A stretch of DNA of 64,000 bases from Cupriavidus nantongensis. GTDB lineage: Bacteria; Pseudomonadota; Gammaproteobacteria; Burkholderiales; Burkholderiaceae. How positions within the stretch are numbered: the first letter of the stretch is position 1; each line of letters begins with the position of its first letter. The position numbers and the translations under genes were made by a program. Below, piece by piece: positions 17,765 to 27,040 of this stretch. Location: positions 1,550,001-1,614,000 of the forward strand of contig NZ_CP014844.1 in assembly GCF_001598055.1 (NCBI RefSeq), given 5' to 3'. Under the pieces are notes generated by a model, which was given only the letters and a program-made list of their open reading frames with translations, was not told the origin of the DNA and ran no database searches.

Positions 17765-19663
17765 ATGAGCCAACACAGCCAGTTCCGACTGCTCGGCCTG
17801 CGCCGTTTCGCGCCGTTCTTCTGGACCCAGTTCCTGGGGGCGATGAACGACAACGTGTTCAAGGTCGCCTTCACCTCGCTGGTGACGTACCACACGGCGC
17901 TGTTCGACGGCGTCGACGCGCGCAGCGCGGCGTTCCTGATCTCGGCCATCTTCATTGCGCCGTTCGTGCTGTTCTCGGCCACCAGCGGGCAGATTGCCGA
18001 CAAGCTGGAGAAGTCGCGCCTGATCCGGCTGGTCAAGTCGCTGGAGATCGCCATCATGGTGCTGGGCCTGGCCGGCTTTGCCTGGCACAGCGCGCCGCTG
18101 CTGTACGCCGGCACCTTCCTGATGGGTTTGCATTCCACGCTGTTCGGGCCGGTCAAGTTTGCCTACCTGCCGCAGCACCTGGACGAGAGCGAACTGGTCG
18201 GCGGCAACGGGCTGGTCGAGATGGGCACCTTCGTCGCGATCCTGATCGGCACGCTGATCGGCGGCGAGCTGGCCGGGCTGCAGCACGGCGGCGCCATGGT
18301 CGGGCCGCTGTACGTCGGCGCGGCCTGCGTGATCATCGCCGTCGCCGGGCGCCTGGTGGCGGGCCGGATCCCGGCGTCGCCGGCGCCGCAACCGGACCTG
18401 CGCATCAACTGGAACCCGTTTTCCGAGACCTGGCGCAACCTGGTGCTGGCGCGCGGCAACCGCACCGTGTTCCTGAGCCTGCTCGGCATTTCGTGGCTGT
18501 GGTTCCTTGGCGCGACCTTCCTGACCTCGTTCTTCAGCTATGCCAAGGATGTGCTGGGCGGCGACCAGAACGTGGTGACGCTGCTGCTGGCGGTGTTCTC
18601 GCTCGGCATTGGCACCGGTTCGCTGCTGTGCGAGCGCCTGTCCGGGCGCCATGTCGAGATCGGGCTGGTGCCGTTCGGCTCGATCGGCATGACCGTGTTC
18701 GCGGTCGACCTGTACTTTGCCAGCCAGGGGCAGGCGCCGGCCGCGCTGAGCGGCATCGGTGCCTTCCTGGCCGCGCCGCACCACTGGCGCGTGCTGGCCG
18801 ACCTGTTCCTGCTGGCGATGTTCGGCGGCTTCTACAGCGTGCCGCTGTACGCGCTGATCCAGAGCCGCAGCGCGCCCACGCACCGCGCCCGCATCATCGC
18901 CGCCAACAACATCCTGAACAGCTTCTTCATGATCGCGGCCTCGCTGCTGGGCGTGGCGCTGACGCAGGCGGGCTATACCATCCCGCAGCTGTTCCTGGTG
19001 GTGGGGCTGCTCAATGCGGTGGTCGCGGTCTACATCTATTCGCTGGTGCCGGAGTTCCTGCTGCGCTTTATCGCGTGGATCCTGGTCCATACCCTCTATC
19101 GCCTGCGCCGCATCAACGCCGAGCGCATTCCCGCCGAGGGGCCGGCGGTGCTGGTGTGCAACCACGTCAGCTTTGCCGATGCGGTGGTGCTGATGGCGTG
19201 CAGCCCGCGCCCGGTGCGCTTCGTGATGGACCACAACATCTTCAGGGTGCCGCTGCTGTCGTGGTTCTTCCGCCAGGCGCGCGCGATCCCGATCGCGCCG
19301 GCGCACCAGGACCCCGAGATGCTCAGGCGCGCCTACGACAGCGTGGCCCAGGCGCTCGAAGACGGCGACCTGGTCTGCATCTTCCCGGAAGGCAAGATCA
19401 CCGCCACCGGCGACATCAATCCGTTCAAGCAGGGCGTGCAGCAGATCATCCGCCGCACGCCGGTGCCGGTGGTGCCGATGGCACTGCGCGGGCTGTGGGG
19501 CAGCTTTTTCTCGCGCAAGGGCGCGCCGGCGATGTCGCGGCCGTTCCGGCGCGGCATCCTGAACCGGCTCGAGCTGGTGGTGGGCGAGCCGGTGCCGCCG
19601 GAATCCGCAACCCCCGAAGGCCTGCAGCAGATGGTGCAGGCCCTGCGCGGCGACTGGCGCTAG
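17765..19663 (+). CDS. MFS transporter-acyltransferase fusion (LplT/PlsC-like)
   Basis: A 632-residue fusion. Residues about 10-420 form a 12-helix MFS part (FAPFFWTQFLGAMNDNVFKVAF is typical of LplT-type lysophospholipid flippases). Residues about 440-632 form a PlsC-type 1-acylglycerol-3-phosphate acyltransferase with NHVSFAD (catalytic H467 and D472 of HX4D) and FPEGKIT (540-546). Related proteins in other bacteria add an acyl-ACP synthetase domain (Aas); that domain is absent here. The likely role is moving lysophospholipids across the inner membrane and reacylating them. The start at 17765 (MSQHSQFRLLGL) is chosen over an upstream in-frame ATG whose 34-residue extension is Arg-rich and noncoding in appearance. 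Confidence 0.9.
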   Translation: MSQHSQFRLLGLRRFAPFFWTQFLGAMNDNVFKVAFTSLVTYHTALFDGVDARSAAFLISAIFIAPFVLFSATSGQIADKLEKSRLIRLVKSLEIAIMVLGLAGFAWHSAPLLYAGTFLMGLHSTLFGPVKFAYLPQHLDESELVGGNGLVEMGTFVAILIGTLIGGELAGLQHGGAMVGPLYVGAACVIIAVAGRLVAGRIPASPAPQPDLRINWNPFSETWRNLVLARGNRTVFLSLLGISWLWFLGATFLTSFFSYAKDVLGGDQNVVTLLLAVFSLGIGTGSLLCERLSGRHVEIGLVPFGSIGMTVFAVDLYFASQGQAPAALSGIGAFLAAPHHWRVLADLFLLAMFGGFYSVPLYALIQSRSAPTHRARIIAANNILNSFFMIAASLLGVALTQAGYTIPQLFLVVGLLNAVVAVYIYSLVPEFLLRFIAWILVHTLYRLRRINAERIPAEGPAVLVCNHVSFADAVVLMACSPRPVRFVMDHNIFRVPLLSWFFRQARAIPIAPAHQDPEMLRRAYDSVAQALEDGDLVCIFPEGKITATGDINPFKQGVQQIIRRTPVPVVPMALRGLWGSFFSRKGAPAMSRPFRRGILNRLELVVGEPVPPESATPEGLQQMVQALRGDWR

Positions 19664-19684
19664 CCGACGCAAAGGCGATCCCCG

Positions 19685-20418
19685 ATGATTACCCTCTACA
19701 CCTTCGGCCCCGCCTTCGGGCTGCCCGACGCCAGCCCCTTCGTCACCAAGGCCGAGATGCTGCTCAAGCTGGCCGGCCTGCCGTACACCGCGCGCCCCGG
19801 CAGCCTGCGGCGCGCGCCCAAGGGCAAGCGCCGTACCTGGACGACATGGGCCGGATCGTGGCCGATTCCACCATGATCCGCTGGCATATCGAGAAGACCT
19901 ACCACATCGATTTCGACGCGGGCCTGAGCGCGGCCGAGCGCGGCATCGCCTGGGCCGCCGAGAAGCTGATGGAGGACCATCTCTACTGGGCGGTGGCGCG
20001 CGTGCGCTGGCTCGACCAGGCCAATTTCGACAAGGGCCCGGCCCAGTTCTTCCGCAGCGTGCCGGCGCCGGTGCGCGGGCTGGCCGAGCGGCTGGTGCGC
20101 TACAAGGTGCGCAAGACGCTGTGGGGGCAGGGCCTGGGGCGGCATAGCGAGGAAGAGCTGGTGGCGCTGGCGAGCAAGGGCGTGACCTCGATTGCCGACA
20201 TCCTGGGCGACAAGCGCTACCTGATGGGCGACCAGCCGTGCGGGGCCGATGCCACGCTGTTTGCCTTCGCCGGCAGCCTGCTGTGCCCCGTATTCGACAC
20301 CCCGATCCGCACCGCGGCCGAGGGCCATGCCAACCTGGTGGCCTATATGGAGCGGATGCGCGCCGAGTTCTACCCGGAGCTGGCCGCCGCGCCGGTGGCG
20401 CAGGGCGTCGCCGCCTGA
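19685..20418 (+). pseudogene. Glutathione S-transferase family gene with a -1 frameshift
   Basis: The reading starts MITLYTFGPAFGLPDASPF (19685, 22 bases after the previous gene) and is a normal thioredoxin-like N-terminal GST domain up to PKGK at 19817-19828. Similarity then jumps to another frame: APYLDDMGRIVADSTMIRWHIEKTYHID continuing to 20418. One missing base (most likely a G) between 19828 and 19829 explains this; restoring it gives a protein of about 244 residues with a full all-helical C-terminal domain. The N-terminal motif and 'DDMGRIVADSTMI' resemble the metaxin/FAXC-like GST group. As written, only a 63-residue product is made. This may be a real mutation or a sequencing error. 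Confidence 0.82.
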
Positions 20419-20512
20419 CCTGACGCCGCCGGCTGGGTCCGCCCAGGCCCGCCCGAGCCCGGCCATTGGCCTTACAATGGAGGCCGTCCCCAATTCCTGT
20501 GCGGTTTCCATC

Positions 20513-21622
20513 ATGTCCGGCAACACCCTTGGCCTGCTTTTCACTGTCACCACCTTCGGCGAATCGCACGGGCCGGCCATCGGCGCGGTGGTGGACGGCT
20601 GCCCGCCGGGCCTGGCGCTGACCGAGGCCGATATCCAGGGCGACCTGGACCGCCGCAAGCCCGGCACCTCGCGCCACGTGACCCAGCGCAAGGAGCCCGA
20701 CCAGGTCGAGATCCTGTCCGGCGTGTTCGAGGGCAAGACCACCGGCACCCCGATCTGCCTGCTGATCCGCAACACCGACCAGCGCAGCAAGGACTACGGC
20801 AATATCGTCGAGACCTTCCGCCCGGGCCATGCCGACTACACCTACTGGCAGAAGTACGGCATCCGCGACCATCGCGGCGGCGGCCGTTCGTCGGCGCGCC
20901 TGACCGCGCCGGTGGTGGCGGCGGGCGCGGTGGCCAAGAAATGGCTGCGCGAGCAGTACGGCACCGAGATCCGGGGCTATATGTCGCAGCTGGGCGAGAT
21001 CGCGGTGCCGTTCACCGACTGGTCGCATGTGCCGGAGAACCCGTTCTTCGCCGCCAATGCCGACATCATCCCCGAGCTCGAAACCTATATGGACGCGCTG
21101 CGCCGCGACGGCGACTCGGTCGGCGCGCGCATCGAGGTGGTGGCCAGCCACGTGCCGGTGGGCCTGGGCGAGCCGCTTTTCGACAAGCTCGACGCCGATA
21201 TCGCGCACGCGATGATGGGCATCAACGCGGTCAAGGGCGTCGAGATCGGCGCCGGCTTCGACAGCGTCGCGCAGCGCGGCAGCGTGCATGGCGACGAGCT
21301 GACCGCCGCGGGCTTCCGCACCAACAACGCCGGCGGCGTGCTGGGCGGCATCTCCACCGGGCAGGACATCACCGTGTCGCTGGCGATCAAGCCGACCTCG
21401 TCGATCCGCACCCCGCGCGAATCGATCGACAAGGCCGGCAACGCCGCCACCGTCGAGACCTTCGGCCGCCACGACCCGTGCGTGGGCATCCGCGCCACGC
21501 CGATCGCCGAGGCCATGCTGGCGCTGGTGCTGATCGACCACGCGCTGCGCCACCGCGCCCAGTGCGGCGACGTCCGCGTCGACACGCCGCGCATCCCCGC
21601 GCAGGCCGGCCAGACCCGCTGA
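20513..21622 (+). CDS. aroC: Chorismate synthase
   Basis: A 369-residue enzyme that converts EPSP to chorismate using reduced FMN, the last shikimate step. Signature motifs are [19 protein letters not shown] (starting near residue 15), the long loop [43 protein letters not shown] and [19 protein letters not shown]. The start at 20513 ([15 protein letters not shown]) is the family-typical one. It is followed two bases later by the start proposed for an MFS gene, so they may be co-transcribed. Confidence 0.97.
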   Translation: MSGNTLGLLFTVTTFGESHGPAIGAVVDGCPPGLALTEADIQGDLDRRKPGTSRHVTQRKEPDQVEILSGVFEGKTTGTPICLLIRNTDQRSKDYGNIVETFRPGHADYTYWQKYGIRDHRGGGRSSARLTAPVVAAGAVAKKWLREQYGTEIRGYMSQLGEIAVPFTDWSHVPENPFFAANADIIPELETYMDALRRDGDSVGARIEVVASHVPVGLGEPLFDKLDADIAHAMMGINAVKGVEIGAGFDSVAQRGSVHGDELTAAGFRTNNAGGVLGGISTGQDITVSLAIKPTSSIRTPRESIDKAGNAATVETFGRHDPCVGIRATPIAEAMLALVLIDHALRHRAQCGDVRVDTPRIPAQAGQTR

Positions 21623-21623
21623 C

Positions 21624-22895
21624 TTGACGCCGCAGCGCGCGGGCGGCCAAGGCGGGGCCGGCGGCCCCGACCATGCCCGCTTCGGGCTCTTCTACCTGGG
21701 CTATTACGGCTACGTCGGCCTGATCTCGCCCTACGTCAGCCTGTACTTCGCCGACCGCGGCTTCGACCCGGTGCAGATCGGCGTGCTGATGGCGAGCTTC
21801 CAGGTCAGCCGCATCGCCGGGCCCTACCTGTGGGGCTGGCTCTCCGACATGATGCACACGCGCGTGCGCATCCTGCGCGTGAGCGCGTTCACCTCGCTGC
21901 TGGCGTTCCTGGTGCTGCCGGGCGTCGGCAGCTACGGCGGCATGATGGCGATGATGCTGACGCTGAGCCTCTTGACCAGCGCGATGTCGCCGCTCGGCGA
22001 TGCCCTGACCATTTCCACGCTGCGCCGCTACGGCGCCTTCGACCACAGCTACGGCCGCATCCGCATGTTCGGCTCGCTCGGCTTTATCGGCGCGGTGCTG
22101 GCCGGCGGGGCGCTGTTCGAGGCGGTCGGCATGCGCGCGTTCCCGTGGGTGGCAAGCGCGGTGCTGGCAATCCTGGCCGGGGTGGTGCTGACCATGCGCG
22201 ACGCCGCCGACGAAGGCCCGCGCACGACGCCGCCGCGCGCCTTGCCGCTGCTGCGCCGCCCGGACGTGGCCTGGTTCCTGGCGTCGGCCTTCCTGATGAT
22301 GTTCGCGCACGCCGCGCTCTACGTGTTCTACTCGCTGTGGCTGGAGACACTGGGCTACAGCAAGTTCGCCATCGGCATGATGTGGACCATCGGCGTGGTC
22401 GCCGAGATCGTCTTCTTCTACTACCAGGGGCTGCTGTTCGCGCGCCTGGCGCTGCGCACCATCCTGGCCGGCACCTTCGTGCTGGCGGCACTGCGCTTCG
22501 GGCTGACCGGCTACTTCGCGCAACTGGCGTGGCTGATGGCGCTGGTGCAGGTGCTGCACGCGGCGACCTTCGCCGCGCACCACAGCGCCAGCCTGAAGCG
22601 CCTGCAGGCCTGGTTTGCCGGGCCGCTGCAGGGGCGCGGGCAGGCGCTGTACACAGGCATTTCCTACGGCGTCGGCGGCACGCTCGGCGGGCTGGCGATG
22701 GGCTGGACCTGGAACGCGCTGGCGCCGGCGCACACCTTCGGGCTCGCCGCCGTGGCCGCGGCGGCGGGCGCCTTCTGCGCGGTGATGAGCTTTCGCGCGG
22801 AGGGCGACGGTGCGCTTCAGTCCAGCACCGCGCAGACCCGCTCCGCAATCGCCAGCGACGAGGTCAGCCCCGGCGATTCGATGCCGAACAGGTGA
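21624..22895 (+). CDS. MFS transporter (HcaT/PPP-like)
   Basis: About 423 residues with 12 membrane helices. The pattern [56 protein letters not shown] is that of the MFS_1-like/3-phenylpropionate transporter (HcaT) group. The start is uncertain: no ATG or GTG lies before the first helix, so TTG at 21624 is used, immediately after the aroC stop. The last 26 codons overlap the end of the convergent FAD oxidoreductase by 79 bases, and the tail (after [10 protein letters not shown]) does not look membrane-related. The substrate is unknown. Confidence 0.85.
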   Translation: MTPQRAGGQGGAGGPDHARFGLFYLGYYGYVGLISPYVSLYFADRGFDPVQIGVLMASFQVSRIAGPYLWGWLSDMMHTRVRILRVSAFTSLLAFLVLPGVGSYGGMMAMMLTLSLLTSAMSPLGDALTISTLRRYGAFDHSYGRIRMFGSLGFIGAVLAGGALFEAVGMRAFPWVASAVLAILAGVVLTMRDAADEGPRTTPPRALPLLRRPDVAWFLASAFLMMFAHAALYVFYSLWLETLGYSKFAIGMMWTIGVVAEIVFFYYQGLLFARLALRTILAGTFVLAALRFGLTGYFAQLAWLMALVQVLHAATFAAHHSASLKRLQAWFAGPLQGRGQALYTGISYGVGGTLGGLAMGWTWNALAPAHTFGLAAVAAAAGAFCAVMSFRAEGDGALQSSTAQTRSAIASDEVSPGDSMPNR

Positions 22896-23923
22896 ACCAG
22901 CCCCGGCACGCCGTGCACGGCGGGGCCGTCGATGCGGAAGTCGGCCGCGGCTTCGTGCGGGCCGCTGATCTTGGGGCGGATGCCGGCGTAGCCGGGCTGC
23001 AGCGCGCCGTCGGCCAGTCCCGGCCAGTAGCGGCGCACCTCGTCATAGAAGGCGTCGGCGTCGGCCGCATCCACCCCGTATTCGATCTCGTCGATCCAGC
23101 GCACATTGGGGCCGAAGCGCGCCTGGCCGCCCAGGTCGATGGTCAGGTGCACGCCAAGTCCGGCGGCCTCGGGCACGGGATAGATCAGCCGTGAGAACGG
23201 CGCGCGGCCGGCCAGCGTGAAATAGCAGCCCTTGGCGTAGTACTGCGGCGGGATATGGGCTTCGGGCATGCCATCGAGGCGGCGTGCCAGCTCGGGTGCC
23301 GTGAGCCCGGCCGAATTGACCACCGTGCGCGCCAGCAGCGTGGTGGTGCTGCCGTCTTCCGCGCCGATCTCCAGGCGGATGCCGTCCGCCGTGACCGCGC
23401 CGCCCAGCACCGGCGACTGCACCGCCAGCATCGCGCCGACGTTTTCCGCATCGCCCAGCAGCGCCGTCATCAGGCCGTGGCTGTCGACGATGCCGGTCGA
23501 CGGCGACAGCAGTGCCGCCTCGCACTGGAGTTGCGGCTCCAGTGCCTGCGCTTCGGCCCGGTCGATCAGGCGCAGGTCGTCCACGCCGTTGGCGGCGGCC
23601 CTGGCGCGGATGCTTTCGAGCGTCGCCACCTGGGCCGCGCTGGTGGCGACGATCAGCTTGCCGCAGCGCTGGTGCGCGACGTGGCGGCTGGCGCAGTAGT
23701 CGTACAGCATGGCCTTGCCGCGCACGCACAGCTGCGCCTTGAGCGAGCCCGCCGGATAGTAGATGCCGGCATGGATGACCTCGCTGTTGCGCGCGCTGGT
23801 GATGGTGCCGAAGGCGTTCTCGGCTTCCAGGATGATCACTTCGCGGCCTTGCAGCGCCAGTGCGCGCGCCACCGCCAGTCCCACCACGCCGGCGCCGATC
23901 ACGACGCAATCCACTGTTTCCAT
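22817..23923 (-). CDS. FAD-dependent oxidoreductase (L-2-hydroxyglutarate oxidase-like)
   Basis: A 368-residue DAO-fold flavoprotein. The dinucleotide-binding motif [26 protein letters not shown] is at residues 7-32, followed by [26 protein letters not shown], the block that marks the LhgO group. Near the C-terminus, [12 protein letters not shown] and [18 protein letters not shown] are as in that group. The expected reaction is oxidation of L-2-hydroxyglutarate or a similar 2-hydroxy acid to the 2-oxo acid with electrons going to the quinone pool. Upstream on the same strand is an FCD-type GntR regulator, 45 bases away, which probably controls it. Confidence 0.88.
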   Translation of the reverse strand: METVDCVVIGAGVVGLAVARALALQGREVIILEAENAFGTITSARNSEVIHAGIYYPAGSLKAQLCVRGKAMLYDYCASRHVAHQRCGKLIVATSAAQVATLESIRARAAANGVDDLRLIDRAEAQALEPQLQCEAALLSPSTGIVDSHGLMTALLGDAENVGAMLAVQSPVLGGAVTADGIRLEIGAEDGSTTTLLARTVVNSAGLTAPELARRLDGMPEAHIPPQYYAKGCYFTLAGRAPFSRLIYPVPEAAGLGVHLTIDLGGQARFGPNVRWIDEIEYGVDAADADAFYDEVRRYWPGLADGALQPGYAGIRPKISGPHEAAADFRIDGPAVHGVPGLVHLFGIESPGLTSSLAIAERVCAVLD

Positions 23924-23968
23924 GGTTGTTCCTTGCTTCAGGGTTCAGGGGTCTCGATATATCCGGGT

Positions 23969-24685
23969 TCAGGCGGGCAGGCCCAGGCGCGCGGCGGCGG
24001 CCGCCAGGTGCTGCTGCGCGGCGTTGCGCGCGGCCGCGGCATCGCCGGCGGCAATCGCTTCGGCCAGGGCCGCGTGCTCCTGGTCGGCGGCGCGCGGCGC
24101 GCCGGTGGCGCTGGCCAGCCGCGCGGTGTTCTCCCACGCGCGCTGGCGCGCGGCCAGCATCTGCTGGCTTACGAAATCCGTCAGCCCGGTAAAGCAGGGG
24201 TTGTGCGCGGCCTCGGCAATGGCATGGTGGAACGCCATGTCGGCCGCGGCGGCGCTGGCCATGTCGCCGTGGCCGTCGGCCTGCGCCTGCATTGCCGCCA
24301 GCGCGGCGCGGATGGCGTCGAGGTCGGCCTCGGTGCGCCGCTGCGCCGCCATTTCGGCGCAGGCGGTTTCCACCACGCGGCGCAGCTCGAACAGCTGGGC
24401 CAGCGTCGGGCCGCCGTCGGGCGCGCTGGCCACGCGCCAGGCCTGGCCGCCCGGGGTGTCGGACACATAGGCGCCGGAGCCCTTGCGCGTGACCAGCACG
24501 CCGTCGGCCTTCAGCTGGGCAATGGCCTCGCGCACGATCGGGCGGCTGACGCCGAAGGCGTCGGCCAGCGCGGACTCGGCCGGCAGGCGCGCGCCCGCGC
24601 CGTAGCGGCCGGCAAGGATGTCGTCATGCAGGGTCTGCGCGATGCGGGTGGCAAGCGATGCGGGGCGGGGCAGGAGAGTGTTCAT
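23969..24685 (-). CDS. GntR-family regulator, FadR/FCD subfamily
   Basis: A 238-residue regulator. The winged HTH near the N-terminus reads LHDDILAGRYGAGARLPAESALADAFGVSRPIVREAIAQLKADGVL (about 18-63), and the rest is the all-helical FCD effector domain with FELRRVVETACAEMAA and FHHAIAEAAHNP (metal/ligand-binding His). FCD regulators usually sense organic acids; with the adjacent LhgO-like gene the ligand could be a hydroxy or keto acid. The start at 24685 (MNTLLPRPASLATRIAQ) follows GGGCAGGAGAG-type purines poorly; an in-frame ATG 51 bases upstream gives an extension unlike the family. Confidence 0.9.
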   Translation of the reverse strand: MNTLLPRPASLATRIAQTLHDDILAGRYGAGARLPAESALADAFGVSRPIVREAIAQLKADGVLVTRKGSGAYVSDTPGGQAWRVASAPDGGPTLAQLFELRRVVETACAEMAAQRRTEADLDAIRAALAAMQAQADGHGDMASAAAADMAFHHAIAEAAHNPCFTGLTDFVSQQMLAARQRAWENTARLASATGAPRAADQEHAALAEAIAAGDAAAARNAAQQHLAAAAARLGLPA

Positions 24686-24703
24686 GGCGCTCGATGTGTC
24701 AGG

Positions 24704-24714
24704 CTGTCTGACAG
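24704..24714. promoter_or_regulatory. Candidate GntR/FCD operator
   Basis: CTGTCTGACAG is a perfect 11-bp palindrome containing the GT-N3-AC core seen in FadR-subfamily operators. It lies 18 bases upstream of the start of the GntR gene, fitting autoregulation. Confidence 0.5.
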
Positions 24715-24929
24715 CTTTTCGCGATTCTGGCCTCAACTTTGCGGCGCGTCAAGCTTGCAGCAGGTAACCGATGCTACACATGCGGCCTTGGTGTCCATTG
24801 CCCGGCACTTAATTTCGCCGCGCGGACGCCGATAGAAGCCCAATACAGGCGGCGGAGTCCCGTGCGTCAGTGCTGCCCAGGGCTCGGCGCGTCCCAGCAC
24901 GCCCACGCCGGGGCCAACTGCAAACAGCC

Positions 24930-25829
24930 ATGATCCAGCTCACCCCTAACGATCTTCCCGTCGGCCACCCGCTGCCCTGGTCATTGCTCGATGGCGATGG
25001 CAACCTGGTGCTCGGCAGCGGCAACATCATCCCCGATGCGCGCGACCTGGCGCTGGTGTTCCGCCACGGCACGGTGTGCCGCGACGATGTCGGCGATGAA
25101 GCCGGCAACAAGGCCGCCGACGAGCTGCGACCTGCCACCGGGCCGCTCGGCCTGCAGGTCGGCACGCTGCTGCATATCAAGCTGGACGGCGAGGCCGCGC
25201 GCCCGGCCGCGAGCCGCCTGATCGGCTTTATCGAGCAGGGCCTCTTTGTCACCTGGCCGCAACTGGGCGGGCGCGACCTGCCGCTGCAGGCTGGCGACGG
25301 CGTGCTGCTGCGCGGCTTCTCGGGACACGCCATCCACAGCTTCACTTCGACCATTACCGCGGTGTGTCGCAGCCCGTTCCGCTATCTGGTGCTGTCGGCG
25401 CCGGTGCAGCAGCACGCGACGCCGGTGCGCAAGGCGGCGCGCGTGCCGACCCGCCTGGCCGCTTACCTGACCGAACCCGGCGATGACGAGGGTAGCGACG
25501 GCAGCGCCGCGCGCCTGTCGCTGCTGTCGGACCTCAGCACCGGCGGCGCGCTGGTGCAGACCACCTCGCCGGCCCCCGCGCCGGGCAGCCGCGTGCGGCT
25601 GCGCTTCAAGCTGCGTACCGCGTCGCTGGACAGCGAGGTGGTGATCGATGGCTGGGTCCGCATCGCGCCTGCCAGGGCCGCTGGCGACGATGCCGACTTC
25701 CCCGCCTTCGGCGTGGCCTTCGATGTGCTGGCCGAGCGCGAACTGACGCTGCTGCAGTGCTACATCTACGAACAGCTGCTCTCCAGTACCCGCATGCCGG
25801 TGCAACCCGCAGCTGTAGCGGCCGTTTAG
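24930..25829 (+). CDS. PilZ-domain protein, YcgR-like flagellar brake
   Basis: A 299-residue protein. The N-terminal part (about 1-150) resembles the YcgR N domain (LQVGTLLHIKLDGE, SRLIGFIEQGLFVTWPQL). The C-terminal PilZ domain (about 170-290) carries the c-di-GMP motifs RKAARVPTR (RxxxR-like) and DLSTGGALVQ (D-x-S-x-x-G). With c-di-GMP bound, such proteins slow the flagellar motor or control other surface behaviour. No flagellar genes are nearby. The start at 24930 is chosen because MIQLTPNDLPVGHPL aligns with the start of the domain; the open frame upstream is Arg-rich. Confidence 0.83.
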   Translation: MIQLTPNDLPVGHPLPWSLLDGDGNLVLGSGNIIPDARDLALVFRHGTVCRDDVGDEAGNKAADELRPATGPLGLQVGTLLHIKLDGEAARPAASRLIGFIEQGLFVTWPQLGGRDLPLQAGDGVLLRGFSGHAIHSFTSTITAVCRSPFRYLVLSAPVQQHATPVRKAARVPTRLAAYLTEPGDDEGSDGSAARLSLLSDLSTGGALVQTTSPAPAPGSRVRLRFKLRTASLDSEVVIDGWVRIAPARAAGDDADFPAFGVAFDVLAERELTLLQCYIYEQLLSSTRMPVQPAAVAAV

Positions 25830-25918
25830 AGGGAATCCGCTAATGTTTTGATTGTCTCCCCGGGGCGGGCCGTCTTTACTGCTTCCAACATAAAAAGACC
25901 CACCACCGAGGAGACCAG

Positions 25919-27040
25919 ATGGAGCACGGCGAATCCCACGCGTGCGGGCAACGCACGCCCGTAGCGCGCACGCAGCAGCAGTCCCGCAATTCCCGAGGCA
26001 GGCTGGCAGGCACGGCCGCGGCGCTGGCCGCCGCAGCCATGCTGGCGCTGCCGGTACCCGTCGCCGCGGCCACCGCCAATGGCGACTACGCCAAGACGCG
26101 CTACCCGATCGTGCTGGTCCACGGCCTGACCGGCGCGGCGAAGATGGCCGGCGTGCTCGACTACTGGTATGGCATTCCTGAAATGCTGCGGGCCCACGGC
26201 GCGCAGGTCTATGTCGCGACGGTGCCGTCGTTCAACAGCGATGCCGAGCGCGCGCTGGCGCTGCAGGCCTATGTGCGCGCGGTCAAGCTGGAAAGCGGCG
26301 CCGACAAGGTCAACCTGATTGGCCACAGCCAGGGCGGGCCGACCTCGCGCGTGCTGGCGGCGATGTCGCCGCAGGACGTGGCCTCGGTCACCACCATCGG
26401 CAGCCCGCACCGCGGCAGCGAAGTGGCCGACACCGTGCTCGACCTGATCCAGGGCATCGGCGCCATCCCGATTGCCGGACCGGTGCTGGTCAGCCTGATC
26501 CAGGGCGTGTTCGATACGGTCGGCTGGTTCAACGGCATCAGCAACGGCCAGGCGCTGGACCAGGATGCGCTGGCTTCGCTCAAGAGCCTGACCACGCGCG
26601 GTGCCGCCGAACAGAATGCGCGGCTCGACGCCACGCTGGTGCCGGGCACGAAGTCGGCGCTGGGCGCGGACTGCGACAGCGCCGGCGCCGTGTCCGAGCA
26701 GCGCCAGGCGCGCGACGCCGCGGGCAATCTCGTCACCCATACCCAGGCCGCGTATTCGTGGACCGGTCAGGGCGGGCCACTGAGCCTGCTGCGCTCCAAC
26801 CTGCTGGATCCGTCCACGGTGATGATGTCGACCTCGGCGGGGCTGATGGCGCTGAAGGGCGCCGGCGCCAATGACGGGCTGGTCTCGGTGTGCAGCAGCA
26901 AGTGGGGGCGGGTGCTGGCCACCGGCTATTACTGGAACCATCTCGACGAGGTCAACCAGATGGCCGGCCTGTACCAGGATGCCGATCCGCGCACGGTGAT
27001 CCTGAACCACGCCAACCGGCTGCGCAATGACCAGCTCTGA
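25919..27040 (+). CDS. lipA: Secreted triacylglycerol lipase (family I, LipA type)
   Basis: A 373-residue extracellular lipase. The signal region is long: about 28 hydrophilic residues, then GTAAALAAAAMLALPVPVAAA. The mature part starts near TANGDYAKTRYPIVLVHGLTG with the oxyanion-hole HGL. The catalytic Ser lies in GHSQGGPTSR, the acid and Ca-binding Asp residues lie in the DGLVSVCSSKWG region, and His in the YYWNHLDEVNQ segment. Two cysteines (in GADCDSAG and VCSSK) fit the family's disulfide. The gene has a good GAGGAGA site and is followed by an overlapping foldase gene, as in Burkholderia and Pseudomonas. It is exported by Sec, folded with Lif help, then secreted by the type II system. 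Confidence 0.94.
   Translation: MEHGESHACGQRTPVARTQQQSRNSRGRLAGTAAALAAAAMLALPVPVAAATANGDYAKTRYPIVLVHGLTGAAKMAGVLDYWYGIPEMLRAHGAQVYVATVPSFNSDAERALALQAYVRAVKLESGADKVNLIGHSQGGPTSRVLAAMSPQDVASVTTIGSPHRGSEVADTVLDLIQGIGAIPIAGPVLVSLIQGVFDTVGWFNGISNGQALDQDALASLKSLTTRGAAEQNARLDATLVPGTKSALGADCDSAGAVSEQRQARDAAGNLVTHTQAAYSWTGQGGPLSLLRSNLLDPSTVMMSTSAGLMALKGAGANDGLVSVCSSKWGRVLATGYYWNHLDEVNQMAGLYQDADPRTVILNHANRLRNDQL

Noticed and set aside
17204..21553. A 1449-codon minus-strand open frame
   Set aside because: It runs antisense through CBS, MFS-PlsC, GST and aroC genes, with low-complexity Arg/His/Gln composition; not a gene.
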